Assembly: GCF_900187455.1 (NCBI RefSeq)
Contig: NZ_FYDX01000009.1
Span: forward strand, 124,001-188,000
From: Pseudomonas sp. Irchel 3E13
GTDB lineage: Bacteria; Pseudomonadota; Gammaproteobacteria; Pseudomonadales; Pseudomonadaceae
Length of the DNA: 64,000 nt
Reading direction: 5' to 3'
The position numbers and the translations under genes were made by a program. Below the pieces are notes generated by a model. It saw nothing but the letters and a program-made list of their open reading frames with translations. It was not told the origin of the DNA and ran no database searches. Of this stretch, positions 17,899 to 26,678 are shown piece by piece (the first letter of the stretch is position 1; each line of letters opens with the position of its first letter).

Positions 17899-18651
17899 TC
17901 ACATGGCAACCTCCACCTGGCCGGGACCGGTTACCCTGGCCTTCACCACGCGCTTGGAGTTGAGGTTGCGCACGCGAATTTGCTCGCTTATGCCGCCTTT
18001 GGTCAAGGCTTCGCCGGGCATGCGCACGCTCAACGTGCCGCTGCGGGCGGTGATCACGACATGGTCACCCTTGCGGATCACCTCGGCCTGTTCCAGGTGA
18101 ACCGGGGTGATGACCTGGTCGATGACCATTGGTCGGATAACTTTCTGTCCCAGTGCCTGGTCGAGGCTGGCGAGGAAACCCTGGCCAAGCAGGCCGACGT
18201 CGCGCTCACGCAGGGCGATGTCCTCTTCGCTGACCACGGCTTCGCGCTTGAGCGGGCGGGTGACCACCACCACGTCGCGGTACAGCTTGACCTGGGCGGG
18301 AACGAACACCGTCCATGGCGAGCTGCCATCACAGCGCACCCGCACGGTTACCCGGCCCAGCGGCTGCGCCGGACTTTCCAGGTTGGCGCCCAGTTGTTCA
18401 CTGCACAACGGCATGCGCAGGCGCGGGTCGAGGTTGTTGACCTGGATCTCGTAGCGGCCCTCGGTCTGGCTCTTTTCCAAATAGTCTTCAACAGTGAATT
18501 CAAGAAACCCCTGGGTGACACCGATAAGCTGTTCAGGCAAGGTGAAGGCGTCAGCCAGAGTTCGAGCGCCGGGAGTCAACAAGCACAGCGCAGCAAGGAA
18601 GCCGGGCAGATGGCGGTGCAGGCGTCGGAAAAATGTCGTTTTCGTTTTCAT
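17899..18651 (-). CDS. flgA: Flagellar P-ring assembly chaperone FlgA
   Basis: 250-aa periplasmic chaperone that helps FlgI polymerise into the P ring. A signal peptide is visible at the N-terminus (MKTKTTFFRRLHRHLPGFLA followed by a hydrophobic run and a cleavage-like TLADA near residue 33). The C-terminal SAF-like domain occupies roughly residues 120-250 (KREAVVSEEDIALRERDVG onward). I use ATG 18649-18651; an upstream in-frame start would read through the promoter region. It is divergent from cheV, and a sigma-54-type promoter lies immediately upstream. Confidence 0.92.
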   Translation of the reverse strand: MKTKTTFFRRLHRHLPGFLAALCLLTPGARTLADAFTLPEQLIGVTQGFLEFTVEDYLEKSQTEGRYEIQVNNLDPRLRMPLCSEQLGANLESPAQPLGRVTVRVRCDGSSPWTVFVPAQVKLYRDVVVVTRPLKREAVVSEEDIALRERDVGLLGQGFLASLDQALGQKVIRPMVIDQVITPVHLEQAEVIRKGDHVVITARSGTLSVRMPGEALTKGGISEQIRVRNLNSKRVVKARVTGPGQVEVAM

Positions 18652-18655
18652 ACAG

Positions 18656-18682
18656 TTAAAAAAGCAAGGCGCGTGCCGATCC
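18656..18682 (+). promoter_or_regulatory. Possible FliA promoter of cheVR, overlapping the flgA promoter
   Basis: TTAAAAAA (18656-18663), 11 bases, GCCGATCC (18675-18682). The -10 is the same octamer as at 5511; the -35 is weak. cheVR is reported as a FliA-dependent group in P. aeruginosa. It occupies the same bases as the sigma-54 element of flgA on the other strand. Confidence 0.45.
18662..18680 (-). promoter_or_regulatory. Sigma-54 promoter of flgA
   Basis: On the minus strand CGGCACG-CGCC-TTGCT, with the invariant GG and GC separated by exactly 10 bases (plus-strand 18676-77 and 18664-65). It is near the TGGCACG-N4-TTGCA consensus. The leader to the ATG is very short. Confidence 0.72.
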
Positions 18683-18718
18683 GGTGCGCTGCCCCGAGCT
18701 TCGGTTGAGGAGTCTGGC

Positions 18719-19648
18719 ATGGCTGGTGTTATGGATTCGGTGAACCAGCGCACGCAACTGGTTGGTCAGAATCGTCTTGAACTGCTGCTGTTTCGCCTTA
18801 ATGGCAATCAGTTGTACGGGATCAACGTCTTCAAGGTCCGGGAAGTGCTGCAATGCCCGAGCCTGACGCTTCTGCCCAAATCCAGCCGGGTTGTGCGCGG
18901 TGTTGCGAATATTCGTGGGGCGACCATCCCGATCCTGGATCTGGCGATGGCGACCGGCTTGCCCGGTCTGAATGAAGATTCGAGCAAGAGTTTCGTCATC
19001 ATTACCGAGTACAACACCAAGACCCAAGGGTTCCTGGTGCATTCGGTCGAACGCATCGTCAACATGAACTGGGAAGAGATCCATCCGCCACCCAAGGGAA
19101 CCGGCCGCGATCACTACCTCACGGCGGTGACCCGGGTCGACAACAAGATGGTCGAGATCATCGACGTCGAGAAGATCCTTGCCGAAGTGGCGCCAAGTTC
19201 CGAATCGGTGTCTTCCGGGGTGGTCGATGCCGATGTACAGAGCAAGGCGGTGTCGCTGCGGGTGCTCACCGTCGACGACTCGTCGGTGGCGCGCAAGCAG
19301 GTGAGTCGCTGCCTGCAGACCGTCGGCGTCGAGGTGGTCGCGCTCAATGACGGGCGTCAGGCGCTGGACTACCTGCGCAAGATGGTCGACGAGGGCAAGC
19401 GTCCGGAAGAAGAATTCCTGATGATGATTTCCGACATCGAGATGCCGGAGATGGACGGTTACACGCTGACCGCGGAAATCCGCAACGACCCGCGCATGCA
19501 AAAACTGCACATCATCCTGCATACTTCGCTGTCTGGTGTTTTCAACCAGGCGATGGTCAAGAAGGTCGGTGCAGACGACTTCCTCGCCAAGTTCAGGCCC
19601 GACGACCTGGCTCAGCGCGTGGTTGACCGGATCAAGGCCACACACTAA
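18719..19648 (+). CDS. cheV: Chemotaxis coupling protein CheV
   Basis: 309-aa fusion of a CheW-like domain (residues about 18-160) and a response-regulator receiver domain (about 180-305). The receiver has the acidic pair in LTVDDSSVARK, the phosphoacceptor D239 in ISDIEMPEMDG, a threonine in ILHTSLSG, and lysine near KFRPDDL. CheV couples receptors to CheA and is tuned by phosphorylation. ATG 18719 follows GAGGAG. It is divergent from flgA and upstream of cheR, as in other pseudomonads. Confidence 0.95.
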   Translation: MAGVMDSVNQRTQLVGQNRLELLLFRLNGNQLYGINVFKVREVLQCPSLTLLPKSSRVVRGVANIRGATIPILDLAMATGLPGLNEDSSKSFVIITEYNTKTQGFLVHSVERIVNMNWEEIHPPPKGTGRDHYLTAVTRVDNKMVEIIDVEKILAEVAPSSESVSSGVVDADVQSKAVSLRVLTVDDSSVARKQVSRCLQTVGVEVVALNDGRQALDYLRKMVDEGKRPEEEFLMMISDIEMPEMDGYTLTAEIRNDPRMQKLHIILHTSLSGVFNQAMVKKVGADDFLAKFRPDDLAQRVVDRIKATH

Positions 19649-19703
19649 TAACGGCCAGGGGTCGCGGCCCCTGGTGTTGCACATGATTTAAGAGGCGGCA
19701 CCA

Positions 19704-20531
19704 TTGTCTACGGGTAATTTGGATTTCGAGCAGTTCCGGGTCTTCCTGGAAAAAGCCTGTGGCATCCTGCTGGGCGAAAATAAGCAGTACCTGGTTTCCA
19801 GCCGTCTCAACAAGCTGATGGAACAGCAGGGCATCAAGACGCTGACCGAACTGGTCCAGCGTATTCAGAACCAGCCGCGCAGCGGTTTGCGCGAGCAGGT
19901 GGTTGATGCCATGACCACCAACGAAACGCTCTGGTTTCGCGATACCTATCCCTTTGAAGTGCTGAAGAACAAGGTGTTGCCGGAGTTGGTCCGCAACAAT
20001 CCGGGCCAGCGCCTGCGCATCTGGTCGGCGGCCTGCTCGTCCGGTCAGGAGCCGTATTCGATTTCCATGACCCTCGACGAGTTCGAGCGCGGCAACCTCG
20101 GCCAAATGAAAGCGGGCGCGCAGATTGTGGCGACCGATCTTTCCGGTGCGATGCTGGCCAACTGCAAGACCGGCGAGTACGACAGCCTGGCGATCGCGCG
20201 CGGCCTGTCTCAGGAACGCCTGCAACGCTATTTCGATCCCAAGGGCGCAGGCCGCTTTGCGATCAAGGCGCCGATCCGCAGCCGCGTGGAGTTCCGCTCC
20301 TTCAACCTGCTCGACAGCTACGCTGCGCTGGGCAAGTTCGACGTGGTGTTCTGCCGCAACGTGCTGATCTACTTCTCGGCCCAGGTCAAGAAAGACATCC
20401 TGACCCGCATCCACGCAACGCTGAAGCCGGGTGGCTACCTGTTCCTCGGCGCCTCCGAGGCGCTGAACGGCCTGCCGGACCATTACCAGATGGTCCAGTG
20501 CAGCCCGGGGATCATCTACCAGGCCAAGTAA
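19704..20531 (+). CDS. cheR: Chemoreceptor methyltransferase CheR
   Basis: 275-aa SAM-dependent glutamate methyltransferase of chemoreceptors. N-terminal helical domain (residues 1-80) and a catalytic domain with SAM motif RIWSAACSSGQEPYS and VVFCRNVLIYFS. The start is the rare TTG at 19704-19706, with AGAGG about eight bases upstream; no closer ATG or GTG gives the conserved N-terminus STGNLDFEQFRVFLEKACGI. It forms an operon with cheV (55-base gap) and ends at a strong terminator. Confidence 0.94.
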   Translation: MSTGNLDFEQFRVFLEKACGILLGENKQYLVSSRLNKLMEQQGIKTLTELVQRIQNQPRSGLREQVVDAMTTNETLWFRDTYPFEVLKNKVLPELVRNNPGQRLRIWSAACSSGQEPYSISMTLDEFERGNLGQMKAGAQIVATDLSGAMLANCKTGEYDSLAIARGLSQERLQRYFDPKGAGRFAIKAPIRSRVEFRSFNLLDSYAALGKFDVVFCRNVLIYFSAQVKKDILTRIHATLKPGGYLFLGASEALNGLPDHYQMVQCSPGIIYQAK

Positions 20532-20567
20532 GCGGGATTGGCGGTTGCTGTTCTGAGCCACACCAAA

Positions 20568-20606
20568 TGAAAAGCCCCCGGTCTCGCGACCGGGGGCTTT
20601 TTCATT
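20568..20606. terminator. Strong bidirectional terminator between cheR and the autotransporter gene
   Basis: GAAAAGCCCCCGGTC pairs with GACCGGGGGCTTTTTC around a tcgc tetraloop. A and T tracts on both sides allow termination in both directions for the convergent genes. Confidence 0.95.
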
Positions 20607-20626
20607 TCAACTGACCGCAACCGGCA

Positions 20627-23254
20627 TCAGAAGTCGTAACGAACCTTGGCACTGAACACGTCAGCATCGAAGCCCGACTTGCCGACGTAGTCGTAGTTCA
20701 CGCCCAGGGTCACTGCACCCAGCTTGTAGTCGGTACCGATACCGGCTTCGTAGCTGTTGCGTACGGCCTTGGCGCCGGTGGTCACGAACGGCGTGTTGCC
20801 CAGCAGGAAGGTCGAGGTGCTGCTGGACTGGTCGGCGGCGAAGTCGTGGTAGGCCATCAGCTTGACCTGCGGCTCCAGCGTGCCGGCGCCCAGTGCATAG
20901 CTGCCGGCAACCCGGACGCCCGCACCCAGTTCGATGGCTTCGTAGCGCTGGTCTTCGACTTTCAGCGCGGCCGAAGAACCCTTCTCGCGGTAGCCGTCGA
21001 TGTTGACCTGGCTGTAACGCGCCGCCAGGCGTGGTTCGACCAGCAGTTGCGGGTTGATCTTCCAGGTGTAACCGCCGACCAGGTTCAGGCCCAGCAGGTC
21101 GCTGTCATAGCTGGCCTTGGCCTGGGTGCCGGCGATGCTGCGCTTGCTGTCGTTGTCGTTGACGCCGTAGGTCAGGCTGGCATCGACGAAGTAGTTGCCC
21201 AGCTCGTAGCCGCCGTACAGGGTGAAGGCGTGGCTGTCGACTTCAGTCTTGTTGCCGCTTTTGCCGTTCACGTCGGTGTTGATGAAGCTGTAGGCCAGAC
21301 CGAGGGTCACCTGGTCGTTCAGCTTGCCGTCGGCACCTACGGCGATACCGCGGCTGTAGGCGTTGTAGCCGGCCACGCCGTCACGCAGGTCTTGCGAGGC
21401 GTCGCTGTACAGGCTCTGGACCCAGACACCGGCTTCCTTGAAGCCTTCGCCGGACGACGCGCCGCGCAGGCTGCTGGTGCGGCTGCCGGTGACGTTGCTG
21501 ACCAGGCTCTGGCTGGTGGTTGCAGCCTGAGTGGCGCCGCCGTTCACTTCTGGCGACAGTTGCTCGGCCAGTTGGGTCAGTTGCGCTTCGTCGGTGTTGA
21601 GCAGGGCCTGCAGCAGCGGGTCGTTCGGGTTCTGCTCGCGGATGCGGTTGATCACGCCATCGTTGACCAGGCTGCCAATGGCTTTCTGGCTGTTGGCCGA
21701 GCCGCCGTTGCCGACGATGATCTGCTCGACTTCCTCTTTGCCCTTGCCGGTGACAGTGGCCACCAGGGTGTTGTTCTCGACGCTGTAGCTGTCGATTTTC
21801 AGCAGGGCCGAGGAGCTGACGAGGTTGAACTTGGCGTTCGGGTCGATCTTGTCGTTTTCGTCCAGCAAGTCGATCCGGCCGGCTTCGATCAACTTGTAGG
21901 TGCTGCCATTGGCGGAGAAGTCTTCGCCTTGGGCGGCCAGCAGGACCTTCACATTCTTGTCGAACTCGGCGATGCCGGTGACGCTCAACACCGCGACATC
22001 CGGGTTGGTGGCGCTGCTCAGGTTCAGGCCCAGTGTAGAGTTGGTGGCCATGTACAGGTTGCCGTAGAGGCTGGTGTGCGTGCCGAGCAGGTTCAGTTGC
22101 GATGGCGCGTTGCCTGGCACATCGCCCACTTCGAACCAGCTGTTGGTGTCTTTCATGCGGATGTTGTAGCCATCTGCTTCGGCGCTGGTGCCGGTGAAGT
22201 CGACGTTGCCGGTCACACCTACGTTGGACAGGTCGATCAGGTTGCCGACGACCTGGCTGCCGTTCTGCAGCTCCAGAGTAACGCGGCCGCGGCTTTCGCT
22301 GGCGTCGACGGCTTCATCTTCGGAGATCAGTTTGCCGCTGTTGATGATCCGCAGCGGAGCGTATTGACCGAGTTGACCGGTGGGGTCGTTTTCCAGGTCA
22401 ACGTCAAACCCGCCGATAACGATAGCGGCGTCGGTAGCCTGGATCGTGCCGGTGTTGATCAGATGATTTTCTTCGCTGGTGAAGCTGGCGCCATCGATGC
22501 GGATGCCTTCAGCGTCGTCGCCGCTGGCGATGATGGTGCCGTGGTTCTCGATGCCGGCCAGGTCGGTCATGTCGACCTGCGGCCAGCGCTCGTTCGAGGT
22601 GACGTCGATGGCGGTGGCACCAGCACCGGTGACCTGGATCAGGCCGCGGTTGATGACCTTGCCAACAATTTCGCCGCCTTCCAGGTTGATGCCCTTGGCG
22701 TCACGGCCTTCGGCGATGATGCGGCCGGTGGCGGCGTTCACCAGGTCACCCTTGATGGTGGTCGAGCCACTCATGTCGATGGCGCGTGCCACGTCGGTGC
22801 CGCCATCGTCGGTCAGGGGTTCACCCTTGGCCAGCAGCAGGCCTTCGTTGATCACGCTGCCGCCGATGATGGCCGGGTCGATCATCAGGGCGTTGGCGCC
22901 GCCGCCGATCGCGCTGATGCTGCCTTTGTTGATGACGCTGCCGTCGATGCGGTTGTTGATCCAGGTATTGCCGTCTTCGTAGACATCCATGTCCACGCCG
23001 CCGGCGAAGTCGCCGGTGCTATTGATAGTGGCGTTGAGGATCAGGTCTTTCTGCAGGTGGCTGCCATTGAATTCGATGGCGTCCTCGTCGCTACCGCCGG
23101 TGTAGGTGCCGGTGATTTCGAGGTTTTCGCTGTAAGTCTGGCGTTCGCTGAGGAAGCCGGCATTGGTCAACTGCACGGTCTGTGCCCAGGCGGGCAGGGT
23201 GGTGGCGGTTACCGCCAGGGCGAGCAGGGTCTTGCGGAAAATCGGGGAGGCCAC
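20627..23254 (-). CDS. Autotransporter (type Va) with C-terminal beta-barrel
   Basis: 875-aa exported protein. A signal peptide is clear at residues 1-25 (MASPIFRKTLLALAVTATTL ending AWAQ). The passenger, about residues 26-590, is a beta-helix-like series of repeats of the type NxGxIxAxGxxAxGIxxxG. The autotransporter barrel covers about 600-875 and ends KVRYDF with a terminal aromatic, as outer membrane barrels do. The start is GTG at 23252-23254 with AAGGAA upstream. No protease triad is seen, so adhesion or aggregation is the likeliest role. It sits between cheR and flgB in reverse orientation. Confidence 0.88.
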   Translation of the reverse strand: MASPIFRKTLLALAVTATTLPAWAQTVQLTNAGFLSERQTYSENLEITGTYTGGSDEDAIEFNGSHLQKDLILNATINSTGDFAGGVDMDVYEDGNTWINNRIDGSVINKGSISAIGGGANALMIDPAIIGGSVINEGLLLAKGEPLTDDGGTDVARAIDMSGSTTIKGDLVNAATGRIIAEGRDAKGINLEGGEIVGKVINRGLIQVTGAGATAIDVTSNERWPQVDMTDLAGIENHGTIIASGDDAEGIRIDGASFTSEENHLINTGTIQATDAAIVIGGFDVDLENDPTGQLGQYAPLRIINSGKLISEDEAVDASESRGRVTLELQNGSQVVGNLIDLSNVGVTGNVDFTGTSAEADGYNIRMKDTNSWFEVGDVPGNAPSQLNLLGTHTSLYGNLYMATNSTLGLNLSSATNPDVAVLSVTGIAEFDKNVKVLLAAQGEDFSANGSTYKLIEAGRIDLLDENDKIDPNAKFNLVSSSALLKIDSYSVENNTLVATVTGKGKEEVEQIIVGNGGSANSQKAIGSLVNDGVINRIREQNPNDPLLQALLNTDEAQLTQLAEQLSPEVNGGATQAATTSQSLVSNVTGSRTSSLRGASSGEGFKEAGVWVQSLYSDASQDLRDGVAGYNAYSRGIAVGADGKLNDQVTLGLAYSFINTDVNGKSGNKTEVDSHAFTLYGGYELGNYFVDASLTYGVNDNDSKRSIAGTQAKASYDSDLLGLNLVGGYTWKINPQLLVEPRLAARYSQVNIDGYREKGSSAALKVEDQRYEAIELGAGVRVAGSYALGAGTLEPQVKLMAYHDFAADQSSSTSTFLLGNTPFVTTGAKAVRNSYEAGIGTDYKLGAVTLGVNYDYVGKSGFDADVFSAKVRYDF

Positions 23255-23452
23255 AGTTCATTCCTTAAACGTCTTGGGAGTCACGGTGCGTCCTTGCGTG
23301 GTACAGGCCTGGCTGGTAATGGCGGCGCTAGAGCCACGCAACGAGCGCGGCAGATGGTAACGAACCTGCCATTCAAATGACATCCTTTTGACGCCAGCGT
23401 TCCGTGCATTCGGTTGCCACAGAAGGGCCATCTCAGAGGTGTCTATCGGCAA

Positions 23453-23533
23453 GCGGCAACTCGCGGCATTGCCGCTTTGCTGGCGGCAGGCGGAAATCCA
23501 TTGCCGCTTTTCTGGCATTGCCGCGTGCGGCAT
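23453..23533. repeat. Cluster of TTGCCGC/GCGGCA half-sites upstream of flgB
   Basis: Half-sites at 23453, 23463, 23469, 23483 and 23501 and a full palindrome TTGCCGC-GT-GCGGCAT at 23518-23533, about 40 bases before the -24 element of flgB. The position suits an enhancer-binding protein, with FleQ the natural candidate, but the motif differs from the published P. aeruginosa FleQ consensus. The rest of the gap 23255-23636 shows no gene. Confidence 0.5.
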
Positions 23534-23570
23534 TTCAGCAAAAGCCCCGGTTTTACTGGGGTTTCCTTTT

Positions 23571-23587
23571 TTGGCATGGGACTTGCT
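23571..23587 (+). promoter_or_regulatory. Sigma-54 promoter of flgBCDE
   Basis: TTGGCATGGGACTTGCT: GG (23573-74) and GC (23585-86) are 10 bases apart, and TGGC-N7-TTGC matches the consensus. It is about 50 bases upstream of flgB, followed by a GAAGG ribosome site. Confidence 0.88.
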
Positions 23588-23636
23588 CTTTCATCGGCAA
23601 CGAACCATCCGGCCAACCTTTGAAGGTTTCCCCGAC

Positions 23637-24044
23637 ATGAGCATCAGTTTCGACAAAGCACTTGGCATCCATGAAAAGGCCCTCGGCTTCCGCGCCCAGC
23701 GCGCCGAAGTGCTGGCCAACAACATCGCCAACGCCGATACGCCGAACTTCAAGGCGCGGGACATGGACTTCTCGTCCGTTCTGCAGGCTGAGACCGACAA
23801 GGTCAAGAACGGCCACTTCGCCCTGGACCGGACCAATTCCAAGCACATCGAAGCCGAAGGCGTGACCCTCAGCGACGAAGCGCTGCAATACCGTACGCCG
23901 ATGCAGCCGTCGATCGACCAGAACACCGTCGATGCGCAGCTTGAGCAATCGAGCTACGCCGAGAACTCGGTCGGCTTCCAGGCCAGCTTCACGCTGCTCA
24001 ACAGTAAATTCAAAGGGCTGGTTTCGGCCCTGCGCGGAGAGTAA
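23637..24044 (+). CDS. flgB: Flagellar proximal rod protein FlgB
   Basis: 135-aa rod protein, starting MSISFDKALGIHEKALGFRA with the shared axial-protein motif NNIANADTPNFKARDMDF near residue 30. It is exported by the flagellar type III system and joins the proximal rod. First gene of flgBCDE. ATG 23637 is preceded by GAAGG; a longer in-frame reading would run through the promoter. Confidence 0.96.
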   Translation: MSISFDKALGIHEKALGFRAQRAEVLANNIANADTPNFKARDMDFSSVLQAETDKVKNGHFALDRTNSKHIEAEGVTLSDEALQYRTPMQPSIDQNTVDAQLEQSSYAENSVGFQASFTLLNSKFKGLVSALRGE

Positions 24045-24047
24045 TCC

Positions 24048-24488
24048 ATGTCCCTCGCCAGTGTTTTCAACATCGCCGGTAGCGGCATGAGCGCCCAGAC
24101 CACCCGTCTGAACACCGTCGCTTCGAACATCGCCAACGCCGAGACCGTCTCGTCGAGCATCGACCAGACCTACCGCGCCCGCCACCCGGTGTTCGCCACC
24201 ACCTTCCAGCAGGCCCAGAACGGCAGTCAGTCGCTGTTCCAGGACCAGGATGCGGCAGGGCAGGGCGTGCAGGTGCTTGGCGTGGTCGAGGATCAGAGCA
24301 ATCTCGAAGCCCGCTACGAGCCGAACCATCCGGCGGCGAACAAGGACGGCTACGTCTACTACCCGAACGTCAATGTCGTCGAGGAAATGGCCGACATGAT
24401 TTCGGCCAGTCGTTCCTTCCAGACCAACGCCGAGTTGATGAACACGGCCAAGACCATGATGCAGAAAGTTCTGACCCTGGGTCAGTGA
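24048..24488 (+). CDS. flgC: Flagellar proximal rod protein FlgC
   Basis: 146-aa rod subunit. The N-terminal SGMSAQTTRLNTVASNIANA and the C-terminal helix FQTNAELMNTAKTMMQKVL are the paired terminal coiled-coil segments of rod/hook proteins. Three bases separate it from flgB. Standard length for the family. Confidence 0.96.
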   Translation: MSLASVFNIAGSGMSAQTTRLNTVASNIANAETVSSSIDQTYRARHPVFATTFQQAQNGSQSLFQDQDAAGQGVQVLGVVEDQSNLEARYEPNHPAANKDGYVYYPNVNVVEEMADMISASRSFQTNAELMNTAKTMMQKVLTLGQ

Positions 24489-24503
24489 TAAAGGACCACG
24501 CCA

Positions 24504-25226
24504 ATGGCCAGCGTCAACGATACAACCTCAGGGGTTAACCTGAACGACGTCATCAAGGCGTCGGCGAAGACCACGACCACTCAAACGGGTGTCGCCTCCG
24601 CTACCAACAGCTCGACCGGCGGCAAGACGCTGGGCAAGGATGCGTTCCTGCAGTTGCTGGTTACCCAGATGCAGCACCAGAACCCGCTCGATCCGCAGGA
24701 CAACAGCGAGTTCGTCGCTCAGTTGGCGCAGTTCAGCAGCCTGGAAGGCATCACCTCGCTGAACGAGTCGGTGACCGCGATTTCCGGCAACTACAAATCG
24801 TCGCAGGCGCTGCAGGCGTCGTCGCTGGTGGGTCGCTCGGTGATCGCCCAGACCGACAAGGCAGTGGTCGATACCACCAAGAGCCTGAGCGGTTCGGTCG
24901 TGGTGCCGCAGTCGGTGAGCAGTGTCACGCTCTCCATCACCGACAAGGACGGCAACGCTGTGCGTACCATCGACATGGGTGCACAAGCGGCCGGCAACGC
25001 CGCATTCGTCTGGGACGGCAAGAACGAAAGTGGTGAAGTGGTTTCGCCGGGGACCTACAACTTCAAGGCCTCCACCACCGTCGATGGCAAGGCCATGGAA
25101 ATGTACACCTTGCTGCCGGCCACGGTCAGCAGCGTCACCATCAGTCAGACAGGGGGCGAGATGATGTTGAACCTCGCCGGTCAGGGCAGCGTCGCGCTGT
25201 CCAAAGTCCAAACCATCGGTATATAG
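24504..25226 (+). CDS. flgD: Flagellar hook assembly scaffold FlgD
   Basis: 240-aa hook cap. N-terminal region has the export/assembly motif GKDAFLQLLVTQMQHQNPLDPQDNS (residues 37-61), followed by an Ig-like/FLN region (about 115-195) with SLSITDKDGNAV. It caps the growing hook and is displaced before filament assembly. Fifteen bases downstream of flgC; RBS AAGGA. Confidence 0.95.
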   Translation: MASVNDTTSGVNLNDVIKASAKTTTTQTGVASATNSSTGGKTLGKDAFLQLLVTQMQHQNPLDPQDNSEFVAQLAQFSSLEGITSLNESVTAISGNYKSSQALQASSLVGRSVIAQTDKAVVDTTKSLSGSVVVPQSVSSVTLSITDKDGNAVRTIDMGAQAAGNAAFVWDGKNESGEVVSPGTYNFKASTTVDGKAMEMYTLLPATVSSVTISQTGGEMMLNLAGQGSVALSKVQTIGI

Positions 25227-25256
25227 AGCCGGCTAACGCGGCACAGGAGTGGAAAG

Positions 25257-26588
25257 ATGTCTTTCAATATCGGCCTTAGCGGTCTCTATGCAGCCAGCAA
25301 GCAGCTCGACGTTACCGGCAACAACATTGCCAACGTCGCGACCACCGGTTTCAAATCCTCCCGCGCGGAGTTCGAAGACGTTTACTCGGCCAGCAAGCTG
25401 GGCGTCGGCAGCAAGACCGTCGGTAACGGCGTGCGTCTGGCTGCGGTCTCGCAACAGTTCGGCCAGGGTGACATCAACAACACCGGCAACGTGCTGGACA
25501 TGGGTATCCAGGGGCAGGGTTACTTCATCCTCAGCGACAACGGTTCGCTGAGCTACACCCGTTCCGGCGCCTTCCAGACCAACAAGGACAACTACGTCGT
25601 CACCAACGACGGCGTACGCCTGCAGGGTTATGCCGCGGACGAAAACGGCACCATCCTCAAGTCCGGTCTGACCGACCTGAAGATCGATACCTCGGCACTG
25701 GCACCGAAGGCCACCAGCCTGATCGACCAGGGCATCAACCTGAACTCCTCGGCCGACAGCATTCCGCTGCCGACCGCAACGCCGGCCGGCCCGACCTTCG
25801 TGCCAACCGACGAGACCACGTACAACAAGAAGTTCTCGACCGAGATCTACGATAGCCAGGGTAATAAACACACCATGGAGCAGTACTATCGCAAGACCGA
25901 CCAGAACACCTGGACCATGTACACCCTGGTCGACGGTCGCAACCCGCAGAACCCGGCGAGCACCACGCCGCTGGTGGGCAGCATGACCTTCAAGTCCGAC
26001 GGCACCATCAACACCATGACCGGTACGGTCGCGCCGGATGACAGCTTCGCGGTGGTCAACAACGTCTTCACCCTGAAGGGCTGGATTCCGTCGGCGTACA
26101 ACGCTACTACCGGTACCTGGAGCCCGAACGGTTCCGTCGGCAATGCCGGCGGCATCCGCGTGGACATGAACTCGACGTCGTCCTACAACACCGAGACCGC
26201 GCGCCTGTCGCAGTCCCAGGACGGCTATGCCACCGGTATCCTGTCGAGTCTGAGCATCGACTCCACCGGCGTCATGTTCGCAAGCTTCAGCAACCAGCAG
26301 TCTCGCGCCATTGGCCAGGTGGCAATCGCCAGCTTCGCCAACGAGCAGGGTCTGCAGCAGCAGGGCGGTACGCGCTGGAAAGAGACCTACGCGTCGGGCA
26401 TTCCTGGCGTCGACACGCCGAAGACCGGCACCCTGGGTTCGATTCAGTCCAACTCCCTGGAAGAGTCCAACGTCAACCTGACCCAGGAACTGGTCGAGCT
26501 GGTGAAGGCGCAGTCCAACTACCAGGCCAACGCCAAGACCATCTCCACTCAGAGCTCCATCATGCAGACCATCATCCAGATGACCTGA
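25257..26588 (+). CDS. flgE: Flagellar hook protein FlgE
   Basis: 443-aa hook subunit. N-terminus MSFNIGLSGLYAASKQLDVT and motif GNNIANVATTGFKSSRAEF; the D1 core with DNGSLSYTRSGAF; C-terminal LVELVKAQSNYQANAKTIST. The length is near that of the Pseudomonas hook protein. A probable terminator 40 bases on closes the operon. Confidence 0.96.
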   Translation: MSFNIGLSGLYAASKQLDVTGNNIANVATTGFKSSRAEFEDVYSASKLGVGSKTVGNGVRLAAVSQQFGQGDINNTGNVLDMGIQGQGYFILSDNGSLSYTRSGAFQTNKDNYVVTNDGVRLQGYAADENGTILKSGLTDLKIDTSALAPKATSLIDQGINLNSSADSIPLPTATPAGPTFVPTDETTYNKKFSTEIYDSQGNKHTMEQYYRKTDQNTWTMYTLVDGRNPQNPASTTPLVGSMTFKSDGTINTMTGTVAPDDSFAVVNNVFTLKGWIPSAYNATTGTWSPNGSVGNAGGIRVDMNSTSSYNTETARLSQSQDGYATGILSSLSIDSTGVMFASFSNQQSRAIGQVAIASFANEQGLQQQGGTRWKETYASGIPGVDTPKTGTLGSIQSNSLEESNVNLTQELVELVKAQSNYQANAKTISTQSSIMQTIIQMT

Positions 26589-26628
26589 TGACGGTGGCGC
26601 CGGTTCATCCGGTGCCCTGAGTGTTACG

Positions 26629-26666
26629 CGAGCCCCTTCCCGGTCCGGGCGGGGGTTCGTTGTTTT
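26629..26666 (+). terminator. Terminator after flgE
   Basis: CGAGCCCC (26629-26636) pairs with GGGGTTCG (26652-26659), one G-U, then TTGTTTT. The short gene at 26679 begins just after it, so some read-through is likely needed for that gene. Confidence 0.6.
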
Positions 26667-26678
26667 CGGAGGTATGTG

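Noticed and set aside
20846..23380. 844-codon open frame antisense to the autotransporter gene
   Set aside because: Ala/Val/Asp-rich mirror of the autotransporter repeats with no motif; the reverse strand has a signal peptide and barrel.
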